From Gymnogyps californianus (lineage: Eukaryota > Chordata > Aves > Accipitriformes > Cathartidae), in contig NC_059473.1 of NCBI RefSeq assembly GCF_018139145.2, forward strand, positions 69,670,707 through 69,734,706: a stretch of 64,000 nucleotides of DNA. Reading direction: 5' to 3'. The notes under the pieces are model-generated. The model was not told the origin of the DNA and searched no databases. It saw only the letters and a list, made by a program, of their open reading frames with translations. Positions 12,621 through 27,500 of the stretch are shown here, in pieces; position 1 is the stretch's first letter, and every line of letters begins with the position of its first letter. Made by a program: the position numbers and the translations under genes.

Positions 12621-15600
12621 TTTCTTCTCATTTACCATGGGGAAAAAAGCATCCTATCAGTGCTACTTTCAGCCCTTAACACCAAATTCTTAGCTGGTAC
12701 ATTCAGAGAAGTTCCACTGAAAGCAATAGCTTCCCACAAACTTCCACCAGGGCTATAATCCAGACAAGAATTTTAAATCCTCACATCTGCTGGCCTGTGA
12801 TAACTGTGTGATCTTTTTGTGACGTCCTGTATCTGATACCGGCTAGACATTTAATAACTTGTATGGCATCTAGTGTGTCATCTTGTTAGAAAAGGAGACG
12901 AATATAATAATAATTCCATAATAATTGTATCCTGGCAACATTCAAACAGCAGACACCAGACAAACAGAGCTGCAGTGATACCTTTGTGTTCCCCAGGCAA
13001 ATGAGGTAAAACTTCAGAGGGACTCCCCTGCCTCAACAATCACAGAAAAGAAGCCAGACAGGGAGCATCAGCCTCTGAGACCTTTCTGCGGTTATGACTA
13101 GACTTCCCTGTGCTGAGCCTCTGGATGGCCGTACTTTTCTCTTCTGTTCCAGCAGTGTCTTTCAGCATGCTGAGGGTGTGCATGGGGTGATGTTCCCATT
13201 CCCAGCGCCTCCAAGGAGTCTGACACCCCCAGGAAACCATAACAAAAGTCCAGTCTGACTTAGTGCATGGTCATTAGGTGCTAGGATCTAAATGGGGGAT
13301 CCCTTTCAAAATGGGAGCCTGGTGTATGGCCACTGTATGTCCTTGCCATAAAACACAAGAAGTGTCTCCTCAGTTCAGCTTTACTCTTGCCTTTGTGACT
13401 GTGACTGCTATGTTCTTCTCTCCTTACTTTTTAACTTTTCTCTCCAAGTTACTGTCTTATGCCACCATTGCTGTATTTGTACACTGTTTAGCGCAATAGA
13501 CCACATTCTTTGTTGGCTCTTCAAAATTACTGTAACAAAAGTGATTAATAATGATACTAACAGCAGCAGCCTTTCAGACCATGCATTTTACTGGGTGATA
13601 ATTCAAATCCCAGCATTCTGCCAAGAAAGCTTAGTTAAACTAAAAGGTGTGAAATTAGTCTGCAATTTTCCAGAGAATGTATAATTTATTACTTGCATAA
13701 GCAGGTGATAATGCTCATAAATGTATTTTCAAAATTGCAAATGCATAGAAATAAAATTTTGTAAACTGGACCTTTTTACTTCACAATTAATCAAAAGATA
13801 TTTATGTAAATACATCATTACTCAGAAGTTTGACTCCAACATCATACAAGACAACTTCTTGATGCATTGGCTACTAGATATCAAGCTTAACAATAATACT
13901 TTGATCTTCTGTTTAGTTTTGGTGAAGATAGTACATATTTCTGTTGTTTAGGCTGTTTCATAAATCATATGAAATTATATGTGCGCATGGTTGCTTTACT
14001 TACCTGAATAATCAATACAGTGAACTAAGAATATTATACATAAATGTAGGATTTGCATTCAACTTCAACAAATATTCAAATGTACATGACTATAATCATG
14101 GGGTTTTTTTGTCTCTCAGCCTTGAAGTTTCATGCTTCTGAAGGTCATTTATGAGCATACTGCCAGGACGAGAAGACATAGGGAGCAATGTAAATTCATT
14201 TGATAAGTTGTATAAATATTTTCCGAAGTGTTTTTGCAAGGTTGACCAGATATATTTATTTGGTAAGATGTCTTCAAAACTCCTGTTGCAAGTGCACACC
14301 CTCCACAGATCTGAAATGCAAAGTCATCATTCTGTTTATCAGGGTTAGAAAGCTCCGTAGGCAAAAATCCTTTCACATAGTAGATTTGCATTTAAATTTG
14401 ATTTAATTTAAAAAAAGAAGTTGTTTTTGCTGTCCTGTTTTAGGTCTATATCAAATTCCAGTGGATATCCTCTTTTCAGTCAATTATGTTGTGGATCAGA
14501 ATTTATAACCACAATTCCCCAAACGTGTTTGTACTTATCTTTATGTCTAAGTAGTCCTGCTGAGTTCAGTGTTTTACTGATATGTAAAAAGTTAAAACAT
14601 GCACGTAGGTGTATGTAGGATTGGTTCCTTAGTTATCTGAATATCTTTGTTCACTTCAGCAAGCCTCTCATGACTCCACACAGTTGTCTATTCACAGAAA
14701 ATCAAAGAATAGGTAGTTCAACTACTTTAATGAATGAGTGAAATGAAAAACTTCTAATTAGATCTGGCATTAGCATCAACATTAACTTTTTTTACTTCTA
14801 ATATTCTTAGTACCTTTTCACAATACTTGCGATACTTATTAAAGACTGTACAAAGTAATGAAATAATGATATTCTGTACCCATTTTTGCTTTCAAAACAG
14901 TCCTTAAACTTTTAAAGAAAAAGTTAACAATGAATATTCAGTTATGCCTTGCATTTTGTGGGGTGCAATTTTTATTAGAACCAAATCGAGGTCATATATA
15001 ATTTAGTTACAGCAAAACTCTCCTTATTTGGTAAAAGCTGAGGCAAAGTTTTGGACAAGTGTTTATTCTGGAAGGACATATAGAATTACATAAGTGGCGA
15101 GAAAAAACTTACAATTGGAGAAGCATTTTAAAATAAGTAGCTAGCCAAAATGCAGCTTCTTATTGTTTAAGATACAGTTTATTCCTTGGATTAGTGAAAG
15201 GAAAGAAAGAGAATTTCAATTACAACTGTTATCCGTTAAATATATTAAAAGCTTTCCTTTTTCATTGGTGACAACCACAGCATGCACACAACTATTGACT
15301 AGAAGTCTTTCATGAGGAACGTATTAATAGCATTTCTCCCTCTGGTAGATATAAATATTTCATCTATAGCTCTGGAAAACTTCAGATAGTTAAATGGTTA
15401 ACAATATCATTCTCCATTCTCCTACCGTGCTACTCCTCCCAGAAGTTTTACACCAGGAAAGCCTTACAAGGGTGGAAATCAGTTTTCACTGCAGTATAGC
15501 ACATTCTTTATAAGCCTTGACTTTCTAAATGCCTCCTTGTCATATGGTCTTCTTGTTCTTGGTGCATGTAATTAGAGGTATAGCTGAAAGCAGTGCAGTC

Positions 15601-15803
15601 TAGCTTCAAAAGGAGGTATATTAAGACGGATTCAGCATAGCTGTATAATCCATACCTTTACCCATCCTGCTACAATCCTGTCCTTAAAGCTATGGGAGTA
15701 ATACTCTTTTCACAAGAGTTGGTGCAAATCTCAACCACCTGGAATAGTTTGAAAAGGGTTTTTACTTTTGGTATCAAAGATCAAAAACAAGTAATGTGAA
15801 TCC

Positions 15804-15930
15804 GTGGAGGTTTTCAAGACCCAACTGGAGCAATCTGATGTAAATTCAGTGTTGACCATGCTTTGAGCAGGAGGTTGGACTACAGACCTCCTGAGGTCCC
15901 TTCCAACCATAATGTCTGCACAATTCTGTA
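15804..15930 (+). mobile_element. CR1 LINE 3'-end fragment
   Basis: The segment matches the well-known CR1 3' UTR. It reads from a GAGGTTTTCAAGACCCAACTGG-like start through GCTTTGAGCAGGAGGTTGGACTA to CCTGAGGTCCCTTCCAACC, then an attctgta remnant of the terminal repeat. The orientation is plus, antisense to NKAIN2. Only the terminal 130 bp or so are present, a typical 5'-truncated insertion. Similarity may extend a little further upstream. Confidence 0.9.
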
Positions 15931-16094
15931 CTATACTGGCCTTATTATGGCATCGTGATACTGTCTGCATGTTGTAGTTCACGTGCCCATATGCCTATTT
16001 CCTTCTACAGGCTGTTTTCTGTTGTAGATGTTTACCACAGAAAGTGGTCACAGTCTTCTCTCATCTCTTTCTCCCCATTCAAATAAAAGCCTTT

Positions 16095-16134
16095 AACACA
16101 CATCTATTGAGCTGAACACACATCTATTGATCTG
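16095..16134 (+). repeat. 20-bp tandem duplication (two copies)
   Basis: Units 16095-16114 and 16115-16134 read AACACACATCTATTGAGCTG and the same with one change (GCTG to TCTG). This is a recent local duplication with 19 of 20 bases identical. Confidence 0.95.
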
Positions 16135-19100
16135 TAGGAAACCTCCAAATGACTGTCCTAGAAGAATTTGGAGGTTCAAAGGAAGTGTTGACTGTGAACT
16201 AATTCTGTAACTCTGTTTAAAGTGGAAATCACCTGCTAAATTGTTATTAAGCATGAAATGTACCTTTTCATTTTGTTAGTTTTCAAGATTTTATTGGGCC
16301 TTGAGCCATAACAATACAGCAATTAAAGGCATTCTGCTAACAAAAAAAGGGGGTGAAACTATGCCTCACTCCTAAGTTGCAATGAAGGGCCTTCTGAGTT
16401 CACCCAATTTTAAGGAAAGATTTGCTCATTTGGCCCAGAGAAATTAAAACAGATACAATGATAGTATTGCATTACTACTTTATGTGCTGTTGCTTAAGAA
16501 AATAGCATGCCTTGTCTATGCTAGACTGATAAACTAACTAGTCCTAATGGGCACTGGACCTTTGAAGACTGGCAAAAAAAATAGTATTCTATTAAAACAC
16601 TAATTCTCAAAAATCCCTTTGCTTTTCATATTTAACTTCTCAAGTAAATGTTCCTAAGTGTAAATGTTTCCTGATAAGTGAGTAGAAGTAGTTCCAAACA
16701 TCAGAGAAATGAAACAGAAAACTACGCACAAGTATGTTCATGAATATTCCTGGCTGGCCAGGAATGACACTGCTGTCATCGACATTCAGCACTCACCACT
16801 TACCATGGAGCTTCAAATAGATTACATAAAATAGATGGAGAGACAGATGATAGATTATTCATTGAGAGTCAGCCCCTACAGGGAGAGGGCTTACATTTCT
16901 CTGATTTTTGTACTCCCTCATGATAAAGGTTACACTGTAAAGAAGTGCAAACTGTCCTCCCATTCAAGTAATAGCAGGGTCTGACTGTGACTACTTTGAT
17001 AGATTTAAATGAGATGGGAAGCATCAAATGTTACAGTTACCTAGTCTAAGACCTCACTGAAAAAAACCAAACGCAAACCAGCAAAAAATCCCCCACAGGA
17101 TACTTAACAAAGCTGCCCAAAAAAACCTTTCCCATTACGCAAAATGAGATTTGACATTTCAGATTTGTTTTCAAAGTGTATTGGAGAAAAAAAAATACAA
17201 AACACTTAAAAAGTTACCAACTAAACAGAAGTTGTCGAGAACAGACAATGGCCTTATAATACAGCATCAGCACAGGATGTGTAGGAGCAATTCAGAGCCT
17301 ATAGAACCTTAAACCTTATTCCTTCATATCTTAGATGAGCAGTCGCTAATGTATCGAGCAATTCTACTTTCACCTACCACCCTCCCCACATAGCTAGATT
17401 TGGAATATCTTGGTAGAAAGTAATTCATTGTCAAAACAAGTATATTTCCATGTCAAATTTAAATTGTAATAAAATTAGGCTTCTAGCAATAGCAACAAAC
17501 CAATTGAAAAATGCTAGCGAATGTGAGCTACTTTGTTTTTATCATGAGGTAAACTCATGGTTGACTTGGTAAAGTCAACCGCAGCTTGAAGCATTCCTAT
17601 CTCTACGTGGATTTCACAGAGAGGATAATGTAAACAAATGCTAATCACTAATGTTAATAAATGCCAGTTTCTGTGAAAATGTACATTACCGGTAGTGAAA
17701 GCAAATTGCCTAATTGATTGGGCTAAACCTGGGTAGTTGCTGGATATTAAAGTTGATATTGGACATCTGAGTTAGTGTTTTGCAAGCACAGAAACACACT
17801 GAAATATTTCGTCATTCAAATAATGGAAAAATACTTCTGTACTATTAGGCAACTCATTCAAAAATAGTGTCAGTCCAACATACTGTTCTTTAATGTACCT
17901 TTAACTCCCTGGGAGTCTGTGAATGGAGTACTCCAGATCTCTCATCACTAAGCCAATATTTTGCAGCTGATCTCATCAGCATAATTTTAATGGTCTGAGG
18001 AATATGTTTATGTGAAACTTAGGGAGTCTAGTGGTTTGTCTGGAATATATATGTATAAGACTATATTCAGATGTGGAACTGGAATCAGTCAAGTTCAACA
18101 TGCACACCACCCTATCTAAACAGGTCTCGAAGCAAATTAGCAGGAATAACCTAGCCTTAGGAAGTAGTAATTATGCCAAGGAGACAGCCAAGCCAAAACA
18201 AAAATAAAAAAAATGAATTGGCTATCCCATTTTGTTTGTAGAGATAGGAATAAAAACTTGAATTTCCAAAATACAAGAGAAGATGCGGAAAGATGTTGAA
18301 AAATTGCTTTCCTTTATCCTAGGGACTTGTTTTGCCTGGTAGATCTAGTAAGAAAGTCAGACAGAGACATGAAGGCTGGTAAGAGGATTAAAAGGAACTC
18401 AGAAAAAAAGAAAAGACACAAAAAGCTCTCAGAGAGTTGAACCTTGGAGGGATAACTTTTACAGATAGGTTAACTAGAGCATGGGTCCATAAGCAGCAGA
18501 ACTGTGCAGACTCCATTTTTGAGAAGGGGAACTGAGCAAAGAATTTGCACTACAGCTAAGCCCAGGAGCCCAGAGATGGCAGAGTATTTAATTATTGCCC
18601 AGACACAGCATACGTTAAGGAACACAAGATCTAATACAGAGACCTAAGTTATATGAATGGTGAGGAGAGAGCATTCAGCAAGGTTTATAACTACTAAATG
18701 AAGATTTTCTATAGAGAAGCAAGGCCAAGAGTAACAGAGAGTGATTAAGTCCATATTCTATTTTGTTTGCTTTGAAGACAAGAAAATTTTACTCTAACAT
18801 TTCTGTAAGTCTCTTTTTCTTTTAGGAACAGTTTCTATTTTGAAATCATGAGGCACAAGTATGGATAGACTTCCTACAGAGAAAGAAATAACGGTTGATA
18901 ACATTAAATAATTTAGGAAAATATTCATATACTTTACAGTAAATAACATATATAAGTTGCTGAGTTTGTACTTCTTCATCTCTACCAAGATTTTTTAAAT
19001 TTGATCTTTATAATTTTATTCTTTTCTCTCCTACTTGACAATTATTGCTTAAATATAAAACCTGTTGCAAAATGTATGTTAGCCCTATTAATTTTTTTTA

Positions 19101-22100
19101 GCATTTTAATTTGCCTACAGTGTAAATATCTTATATGTTTAGATTCTTTTTCTGAAAGATCATTTGAATACTTTTTAAGAACATATGAACTTTTCACTGA
19201 TCCCACAATTATTGTCTTCACACCCATTTTTCAGTTGATTGGTTTGTGATTTACATTACTGCAATGTTTTGCCTGTCCCTTTTTATAGACGATAAAATCA
19301 GGTATGGAATAGCCATCCCTTTGTATCCAGATGAAGCAGGAATATTGGAAAAACCCATGACATTAAGTATTTTAATCAGCTGATCTCTTTGAAGAGAGCT
19401 ACAACCACTCAATATAAACAAATTAAGTACGATAAGAATGATTTTTTAAAACACTTAGATAAATATATTTCCAATGGGTAACTTCTGAAAATGAATAATT
19501 TTGGAGACAGGACATTTCTAGTTTTTCAAACTACCCTTGTCAGGTTGGTCAACTTACCTATACAGGTTCATTCAACATTCAGAGAATCTAAACAATATTC
19601 TGTCCATATGACATTTTCACAAGGCATGCCAGTCCAGCTGAAAATTTTAAGAAAAGCCCAGTTTCTCCTTAAGTAACTCCATAGCAAGTTTGCATTGTTT
19701 TTAAGTGTGCTTCTTGCCTGAAAACCTATGTGCTTTACAAAAGGATTTTTCTTCTTTTGAAAGGTGAGATTCTGGGTACCTTTGTCTGAGTGTGCAGAGC
19801 AACGACTGGATTGCCAGGAGGCCTGCGCAGCCCCTGAGCGATGGCCAGGAGAATGTGGATACCTGGCACCAGCAGAGTATGCATGTTAGTGCCAGCTGGA
19901 GCTCAAGATCACTCTGGTGACACACAGAGAGAAAAACCCAACTCCTCTGAAGACAATAGAAAAATCCTCATTGATTTCAATGTTGCCAGCACTTAGTTGG
20001 CACCTCTGATTCTCAGTAGGCAGAAAGGGGTGAATCTGAGTGTCCCGTATTCTCTCCCACCAGTGGAATGAAGACTAGTCTTATGGGAAAGGCAACATTG
20101 TATTTAAGATCTCCAGTCATTGTCATGCATGAACATACGCAATACTACCCTGACTTAATCAGACCTTTGTAGTTCCTACAGACTCTTAGTGATATGGTTT
20201 GTACAGGAATGCTCCTACTATGCTGTCACATCTTTTAAAGTGCAATGGAGTCCAAATAACAGCATATAAGCATTAAGACTTCTTTATCTCATTTCATGAC
20301 TATTTTGCTAATTTTTGTGTCATCTAATATACAGACTTTATCTTCAAGTCCAAAAAGGATGTCAGTGGCTGTGCTTCAGACATTGCAGTTGTATTATAAC
20401 TTCCAGCTTACATTAATTACTATTTTTCACATCAGGCTTAAGACACAATAGTTAAATATATGTATTTAATGCTCATATATCGACAATTTTTCTTAACCAG
20501 TAGCGTGGCTACTGCATTTTTATGGGCAAATTCTCCAGAGTGGAATTGTTTATTTACAGTTGTGTACAGTGTATGCCTTTTCTTAGGTCAGCCCTTTTGA
20601 GGCTTTTTCGTCAACAATGTGTGGATTCTTTTTTTTATCCTATGACTTTCTGCAAGTTCAGGGTGGACTGGATTTTGTTTCTCTTTGGCATTTTCTTTGA
20701 CATTATACATTTTTGCACTTTAATTAGAGATCGCACCTACTAAACTAAAATATTGATTCCTGAATTTCTGTGGTAAATCTAACTCCTGTGTAGTACCTTG
20801 AATAAACCTAAATATCAGGTTTAGGTCTCTGAAAAGTATCTGCAGTTCTGTTTATTTGTGCTTATCTGCATCTGAGCTGAAATGTAGACTGCTGACCAGT
20901 GCCCATTTCCAGACTTTCTGTGGCTGTAAATAAAAGTGTGCATTTTTAGAATCAGTTATGCTAGAATTGAATTATGGAATGGTAAAAAGTCAGCGTCAAT
21001 AAAGTCATCTCAAAGAGACTTCTGACACAAAACCAGCGACGTATCTTAGAAACAGACACGTATCACAAAAGGCTGCTTATTCACTCTGTGTCTATACCTA
21101 ATGTGAATTTAATAATGACATCTTTATGAGGGCAAAGCACTGTCAATCAACCTAAGACATGCAGGCAAAACCACTAATATTGCTAGTAATTAGATTTATT
21201 ACAAGGGTAAGTCTCTCAAGACAGAAATTGGATCTAAGTTTTTTACAGAATACAGCACATCAAGACGAAATCCAGAATTGGCTTAACTAGCACAGTAAGT
21301 GGTGTAGAACCCAAAACCTTTGTACCATTTATATCACCAAAAACATTTCAAATCTATGAATAGGTATTTCAACAAGATTAAAGACAGAAGATTGCTTCTT
21401 TTTTCACAGAAAGCAGAAGTAGTGAGTAGGTAAAACCAAACTCATAAGTGAAACCAGTGACACATTTGTTTCAACATTAAATTTCAAACAGGAATTTGCT
21501 CTTCAGGCAGATGCATAATCAAGGTGAAATATGCAGAGTGCCCAGTGCCACAGGCTATGAGTAACTTTTTGGTTTTTATACATGATAGAAAAGTTTTGAA
21601 GAAGATTACTTTAGATCTAGACTAGAAATGCTGAACTGCTTAACAGCAAACAGTTAAAATAAATGGTGCCACCTTAAAAGTCATGATTTTATTTTCAGAT
21701 TTATCAGCGATTCAAAATATTTAAGAAAGAAAACAGGGCTGCAATAATTGTGCTTGTTCATGCATCAGTTACAGAATGTTATCCTTTAACAAAAATTTTT
21801 ATCCAAGGACCAACACCTAGGTTCTTCCCAGAGCTGGTGATTTAATTAACTTGGAAACCTCTGTAGCTATTTCTAATAAGTGCTGTATTTTTCTGGTTGG
21901 ACAGTAAACCCATTACAGCTAAATGTTAAATTTTTTTGACCCATAAAGTAAAGAAAAGCAAAAACACTCATTGGTCTCGGAGCAGAAGCACCACAGAATC
22001 TTGAAGTGGCTTATTGGTTGAATAAAGCAGCATGAAAACCAAACCTGGTTATGTCTGCACTCACCTAAAATTGATACTGAAATAAATGAAAACAGCTGTA

Positions 22101-24519
22101 GAGCTTCATAAAATAAATAAATAAATATATAAAAAATCTAACAAACAGTATGATTGGAAATAGCTAAGAAACTGCAGCTAGGAACCAAACTGAGCAGCAG
22201 CAGCACCATTGGTAGCTCAAATTGGTATAGAGGGAATCATAGTGTTTACTTGTAGAAATACAATGTTACTTTACTAGACTTGTTTAGAAGTAAAATTTAT
22301 ATGGATATGCAAAATTCTGTCTTTAGAGGCATTTATAATTCAAATCATACCTGCTGAGTTCACAGCACATAAAATGCTGCTTCACTATGATCTTTATTAT
22401 TTTAAATTTATTTATTATTTATACTTAAGTTTATCCAACATGAATGTATGTAGCATTAACATCTATGCCCAAGTATACGCAATAACCCATAAAAACAAAC
22501 TGCAAATAAATAGTGCCCTTGACAGCTAAATTATAGAAATAGAGAGCAATGGAAATTTTGGAACATGTTTAATAGCGCATTTTACAGCTCTACTCATTGT
22601 TTATCTTGCCTTTCAGTGTCATTCAGAAAATGTATCTTCATTGGTAATGGCACTCATAACTTGAAAAAAGTAGCATGTCCCTTTTCTTGTGGAGCTTCAG
22701 GAGTTGAAAATCATAATGAAAGCATTAAAAATTGAAAAAGGTAAGTACAGACAGGAAGACAGAAACATCTCTGAAGTTCTGAAATGGAGATTTGAGACAA
22801 GGAGATTTATAGAATGATTTTTATGTAGGTTCTTGTTCAGAAGGCAAAAAAAAAAAAGCCACTTTTGGAATATGACTGAAGAAAATCATCTCCATCTTGT
22901 CTCAAAATTGGAAATGGTGATTTGCAAATGAATGGGATAATATAGCTCTGTGTGATTCTCAAAGCACCTTTCCTGAAGCATAACCTCAGGGTGACAATGA
23001 AACTCACAAAAGAAGAGAATCAGTCACATTGCCTAGAAAAAACTCTTGGAAAAAAAGATAAGGACCGACTCCAGGTACTGGCAGGTCATCCTGTGCAGAG
23101 CTATAAAACAACTATGACTAAAGCTGGCTTCACTTGAATGACTGAGATTGACTAAATCTTAATCAGTTGGCCAAAACAAGAACTCGGTTTCAGTGTAACG
23201 TATTGGTGAGTTCTGTTATTCAGACTTAATTTAATTTAAAATAGACAGCTTCATTTTAGCGAAGTGCAGTACAAAGCCATTTTAAATATGTGTGTAGAGA
23301 TTAGTGGCTGAATCAAGGTGAAGAGAATAGAGGAAGGCATAGACAGAAGTACAGAAGGAGCTGGAATAGAAAGAGGAGCAGCAGCAGAGCAGTTGTTATG
23401 TGACTGTACTCCAGAACAAGCTCTGAACCTCCAGCCTGTTGCAAGGAGAGGCAACAGAGCAGAGGAATGCGAGACTCTGATAGGTAGTTTGGACTAGAGG
23501 CAATGTTTCCTGTTCTTTTCCAATGCTTATCTCATTGTGGTATAAGCTGTTAATTAAAATATATTAATCTCTTCCCAGAAGGAGTGCAACTACGGGTCCC
23601 GGCTGCCATCGTTACAGCCACTGAGTATGACAAAGGAGTTATCACAAAGACAGCTTGAGGCATCAGCAGACTTTTCCCTTGGTGAGAGAGATACTGTCCA
23701 AAGACTGTTTTATTATTCTTTTTTCTTACAGAAGTATTCCACACTGTTAAGTAGCTGTGATCCCAATCTTTATTCCTAGACTTTACAGAGAGTTTGAGGC
23801 ATCTCTATGTTTGCAGGAGGCAGTGTATAAAGCACTGGCTTGTAACTTAAGAAAAATGGATTCACATGTTGATCTGTCACAGCTTTTCCCCTGAGAAAAG
23901 GTCTCAGTCTTTTAGTGTTTCAGTTCCCACTTTGTAAAGCAGTGGGGGGAGTACTTCCCTACTTCAGTAGTGTGACACAAGGACAGAGACATTTAAAGCT
24001 CTGAGGTGGACAGATACTTCATGAATGTGTGTTATGAACACATACAAGATAAAAAGATAGAGCTATGACCTCTTAGACGAGTGAATGTCAGCAGTAATTG
24101 ATACGTGCTAGCTAGAAAAAATACTAAATAAACAATGTGAAAATCCACAGTAACAGGTACAGGAGCAACTGTGGGAAATACAAAGAAATCTGATTACTCT
24201 AGAAAAAGAGAAATATTTGGCACTGAACTACAGAGGTCATCTCAGAGCAGTGGAAACATTACCTTATCCTTGCTTGATTTTTAATTATCTCTAGCTGGCC
24301 AGAGCTGTTGGGTATTTCAGAGAATTTTAATGCTTTCAACTGCAATTTAGGTAGCAGTAGCAAAACCCATGGATTTTCTCTCTAATCTCTTCCTCTGAGT
24401 ATCTGTTAAAGACATCATCAGCTAAGTCATTCATTCTCCATGGTTTTTATAGTATTTCAACTACAAAGTGCCCATTAGACATTATTTTAACAGAAAGGGT
24501 TGCTAGTTCTTAAAAGACA

Positions 24520-24532
24520 CCCCCCCCCCCCC
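24520..24532 (+). repeat. Poly-C tract (C13)
   Basis: An uninterrupted run of 13 C in otherwise AT-rich DNA, followed by aatcccc. Its length may be polymorphic, or it may be a sequencing-sensitive homopolymer. Confidence 0.9.
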
Positions 24533-27500
24533 AATCCCCACAAAAAACCTGTAGAATAAAACCCACTCATCATTATAGTGACAAACCAGAGGATCTATTC
24601 TAAAGAAAGAGAAAATGAAATGTAGAGGAACTTCATGTTTTGGCACCTTTCCAGGGATTCTGTTAGCGAGCTCTCTGGTTTGAATGAAAAGAGAATACCA
24701 TATTCGTTATATGTCATTAGCAGTTCTACATGGAACTGTATTCCTCAGTGGAGACTCCCTGGAAAAACATCTTCCTTTTCTGTGAAATGGATGAGGGAGA
24801 GACATTTTGAATGGCTACTTTTTAAATGTGAATACGATTAATTGAAAGGGGATAAAAGCATTAGGAAAGGATGAATGTAGCTGAATTAACACCAGTTAAA
24901 CCTGCTATAAAACTAATAATTAAGGATTTAAATGAAAAATATCAGACGGCTTCATGCACTGAAGAGGTTCTGCATAAAATTTCCTGGAAATCAATGCTGT
25001 ACTTCATTATATGATGCAAATTATAATCTTTCATCTTCTAACACTCAACATAAATATCACTTTAAAGATAGTATTAGCTAAGTATCTTTAAAAGGATTTG
25101 TTATAATGGAAAACTTAAAAAAACACTCTGAAAATTAAGGAAAATCCATCTCAATTTAAAAGAAAACAAAACTCCAAGCAGAACTGTTGTTGAAGTAAAC
25201 TCTGTCCTGGAGTCTTGTTCAGGGTGTCTTTCACCGTACTTTCTGAAAACATCCCAAATTAATTTCCAAGATTCAGTGGTTCTAAGAACCTAATAGATTT
25301 CATGCTCAAATAAGTGAGAAAAGTTTATTGTGTTTTCAAAATGTTTACTATTTAAAAGGCCTCTTGAAGTCTGACAGCTTCTCACTCAATTATCTACAAT
25401 GAAACTCCAGAGAGCTGGTACACTTTTTCTCTTTAGAACTCTGTTTTCTGACAGTAGGGGACTTCTGAAAAAGTAATGTCCTATACAAAACTTAGACGAA
25501 TCAGAGACTTAGGATCTCTTAACTGGGATCGTTTCCTTTTTATGTCTTGACTACTTCTCTGATCAACAGGGGTTTTTTTCCATTGTGCTTTCCTAGAGCT
25601 GGCAGACTAACTGTCTGGGTACTCTTTAATCTTGAAAGAATATTTTACACTTTCTTAAGAAGAAGTTGGGTCAGGTTTTCTGAACACAGAAGAAATTTCC
25701 TTTTCATAATTTCCTTCAGATTAATCCTTTTGTACCTCAGTGCCTCACACCTAAATATGTTCCAGTGAAGAGAGCAGATGAAAGTAGTAAAACTTTACTC
25801 AGACAATTTCTATGAAAAAAAAATTACTTTCTGTGGTCTTTATTCTAAATAGTATGAAAATTTTAAAGTTAAGAGCCAAAAAAGGCAGAAAGTGCCACAG
25901 AAATTTACTGTAGGCTACCTTCTTTCATCTACTTCCATACAGTCAAGACAGATGCATTTGGTATAATATTACACTGGAAGTGATTCTCCGACGTATTTGC
26001 CCAAGGCTCAGCTGAATCTCAAGGGCTGGAGAATTTGAGATCTGTTGAGATCTCTTGCAAGTTATCAAAATATTTCTAAAAGGAGCAGTCAAAATCAAAA
26101 GCCCAGCGAAATCGAAGCCTAGATTAGCTTTCTGGACTGATTATCAGGTAAAAAAGCAGATCATCTGTTTTAAACTGATATTTAATACTCCATCAATAAA
26201 CTAACCAATAAACTTAAAGAAAGAGTGACTTTTTGACCATTGGAATACTTAAGCTTTTCTTTGCTCAAGTTCTGTATGTGTGCAAGGTGTTAGACTCAAA
26301 ATTTGGATTAGTTGAACCCCTACAGCTATGACACTGACCAGCTAGCTATTCACTAACTTCTACTCCCTTCACATTCCCACCCCTACTATAAAGTAGGCTA
26401 GATTCAGTTTCAAAAGTAAACTGCTGAGCCTGTCCTTTTAAATATAAATGAAAGCACATTTAAATCCACAACATACTAAAATCTAATCTTTTAACACAAC
26501 AGCAGCAAAAGCACTCTATTAAACAGCATACCTCCCTGTGAATTGAAATCCCTTTCAGCATATGTTGTTTAAAGTCCAAAGGGCAGTCTTCTACTTACAT
26601 TCCTACCGATTTTTCACAGCATCTGCCAGAAGTGAGCAAAACTCTCCAGTAAAATAGCAGTTAGCAAAGTTTACAAAGGTCATTCTTATGGAGGTAGCAT
26701 CCAGTAGTGAAAGGACAGACTATAAAAGAATCCCAAACTCTACTCTTCTGTGACATCCAAATGGTTATCAGTAATCTTTTATAAGAATTTTTAAGAGAAA
26801 AAGTTGTAAGAACATGCTCTTGCTCCAAGTATTTCTGAACATGGAGATATTTCAGAAAACACTGATGAGATCTGAAAGAGGATTACTGAAAAGGCGACCA
26901 GGACAAAGGATCTTTTTAGGAAGGTGAGCTTTGACAAACAGCAAGCATCCCTCAACCAAACTGTTTAGTATAAACTCTGTAATGAAAAGAATGTTAATAA
27001 TATTGAATACTTATCATGGTAAGTGCTAAGAAGAATGCATGTTGCTATTCATGGCACGGAAAGCATTTCATGAAAGTGCCCCTATGCAGTAATTACTATA
27101 CCATAAAATACCAGTGCTTCATTTAACATCGATTTATCTGGCATAATGAAAATGAAACTATGAATGAAACTTGGGGTTAATTCAGGGTCGAAGTGGATTC
27201 TTCAGCACTGTAATAGTCTTAATTCGTGTTATGATTTGGAGCTTTACTGGAGTGTCCCAAAAATGGTTCTGCAATACTCATTTTGAAGGTTTACTAGTGT
27301 TCTTTTAAGTTTTCTATTTTTATTCTGTACTTTTTTGTTTGTCCTCATACTCTTGGTCATGCACTTTGCTCTTCAAAGCTTTTTCTTACTTCTATACAAT
27401 CCTATGCTGTATTATAATTTTACTAATTTTCTTTTTTAGTTTACTTCATCTGACACGAACTCTCACAAAGATGTTTATTTTAGTTAACTATCTCTACTAA

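Larger units (their letters stand above)
4366..15803. other. Intronic DNA with small simple repeats
   Basis: No gene was recognised. A GC-richer patch at about 5930-6310 is open in several frames on both strands, but none resembles a known protein. Low-complexity pieces include GTTT-type sequence at 10418-10446, AAAC repeats at 10629-10646 and TTG repeats at 12603-12620. ATGCAAAT octamers are near 6700 and 7693. The imperfect palindrome CCATTGGAGTCAATGG near 11780 looks like a relic of an old repeat. Confidence 0.6.

Noticed and set aside
13595..13615. tRNA B-box-like sequence (attcaaatccc)
   Set aside because: There is no matching A box or acceptor stem and no cloverleaf could be drawn. A single B-box-like string is common by chance.
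16746..16765. 20-bp palindrome ATTCCTGGC tg GCCAGGAAT
   Set aside because: A 9-bp perfect stem with a short loop is expected about once or more in 64 kb, and there is no extension or context to support function.
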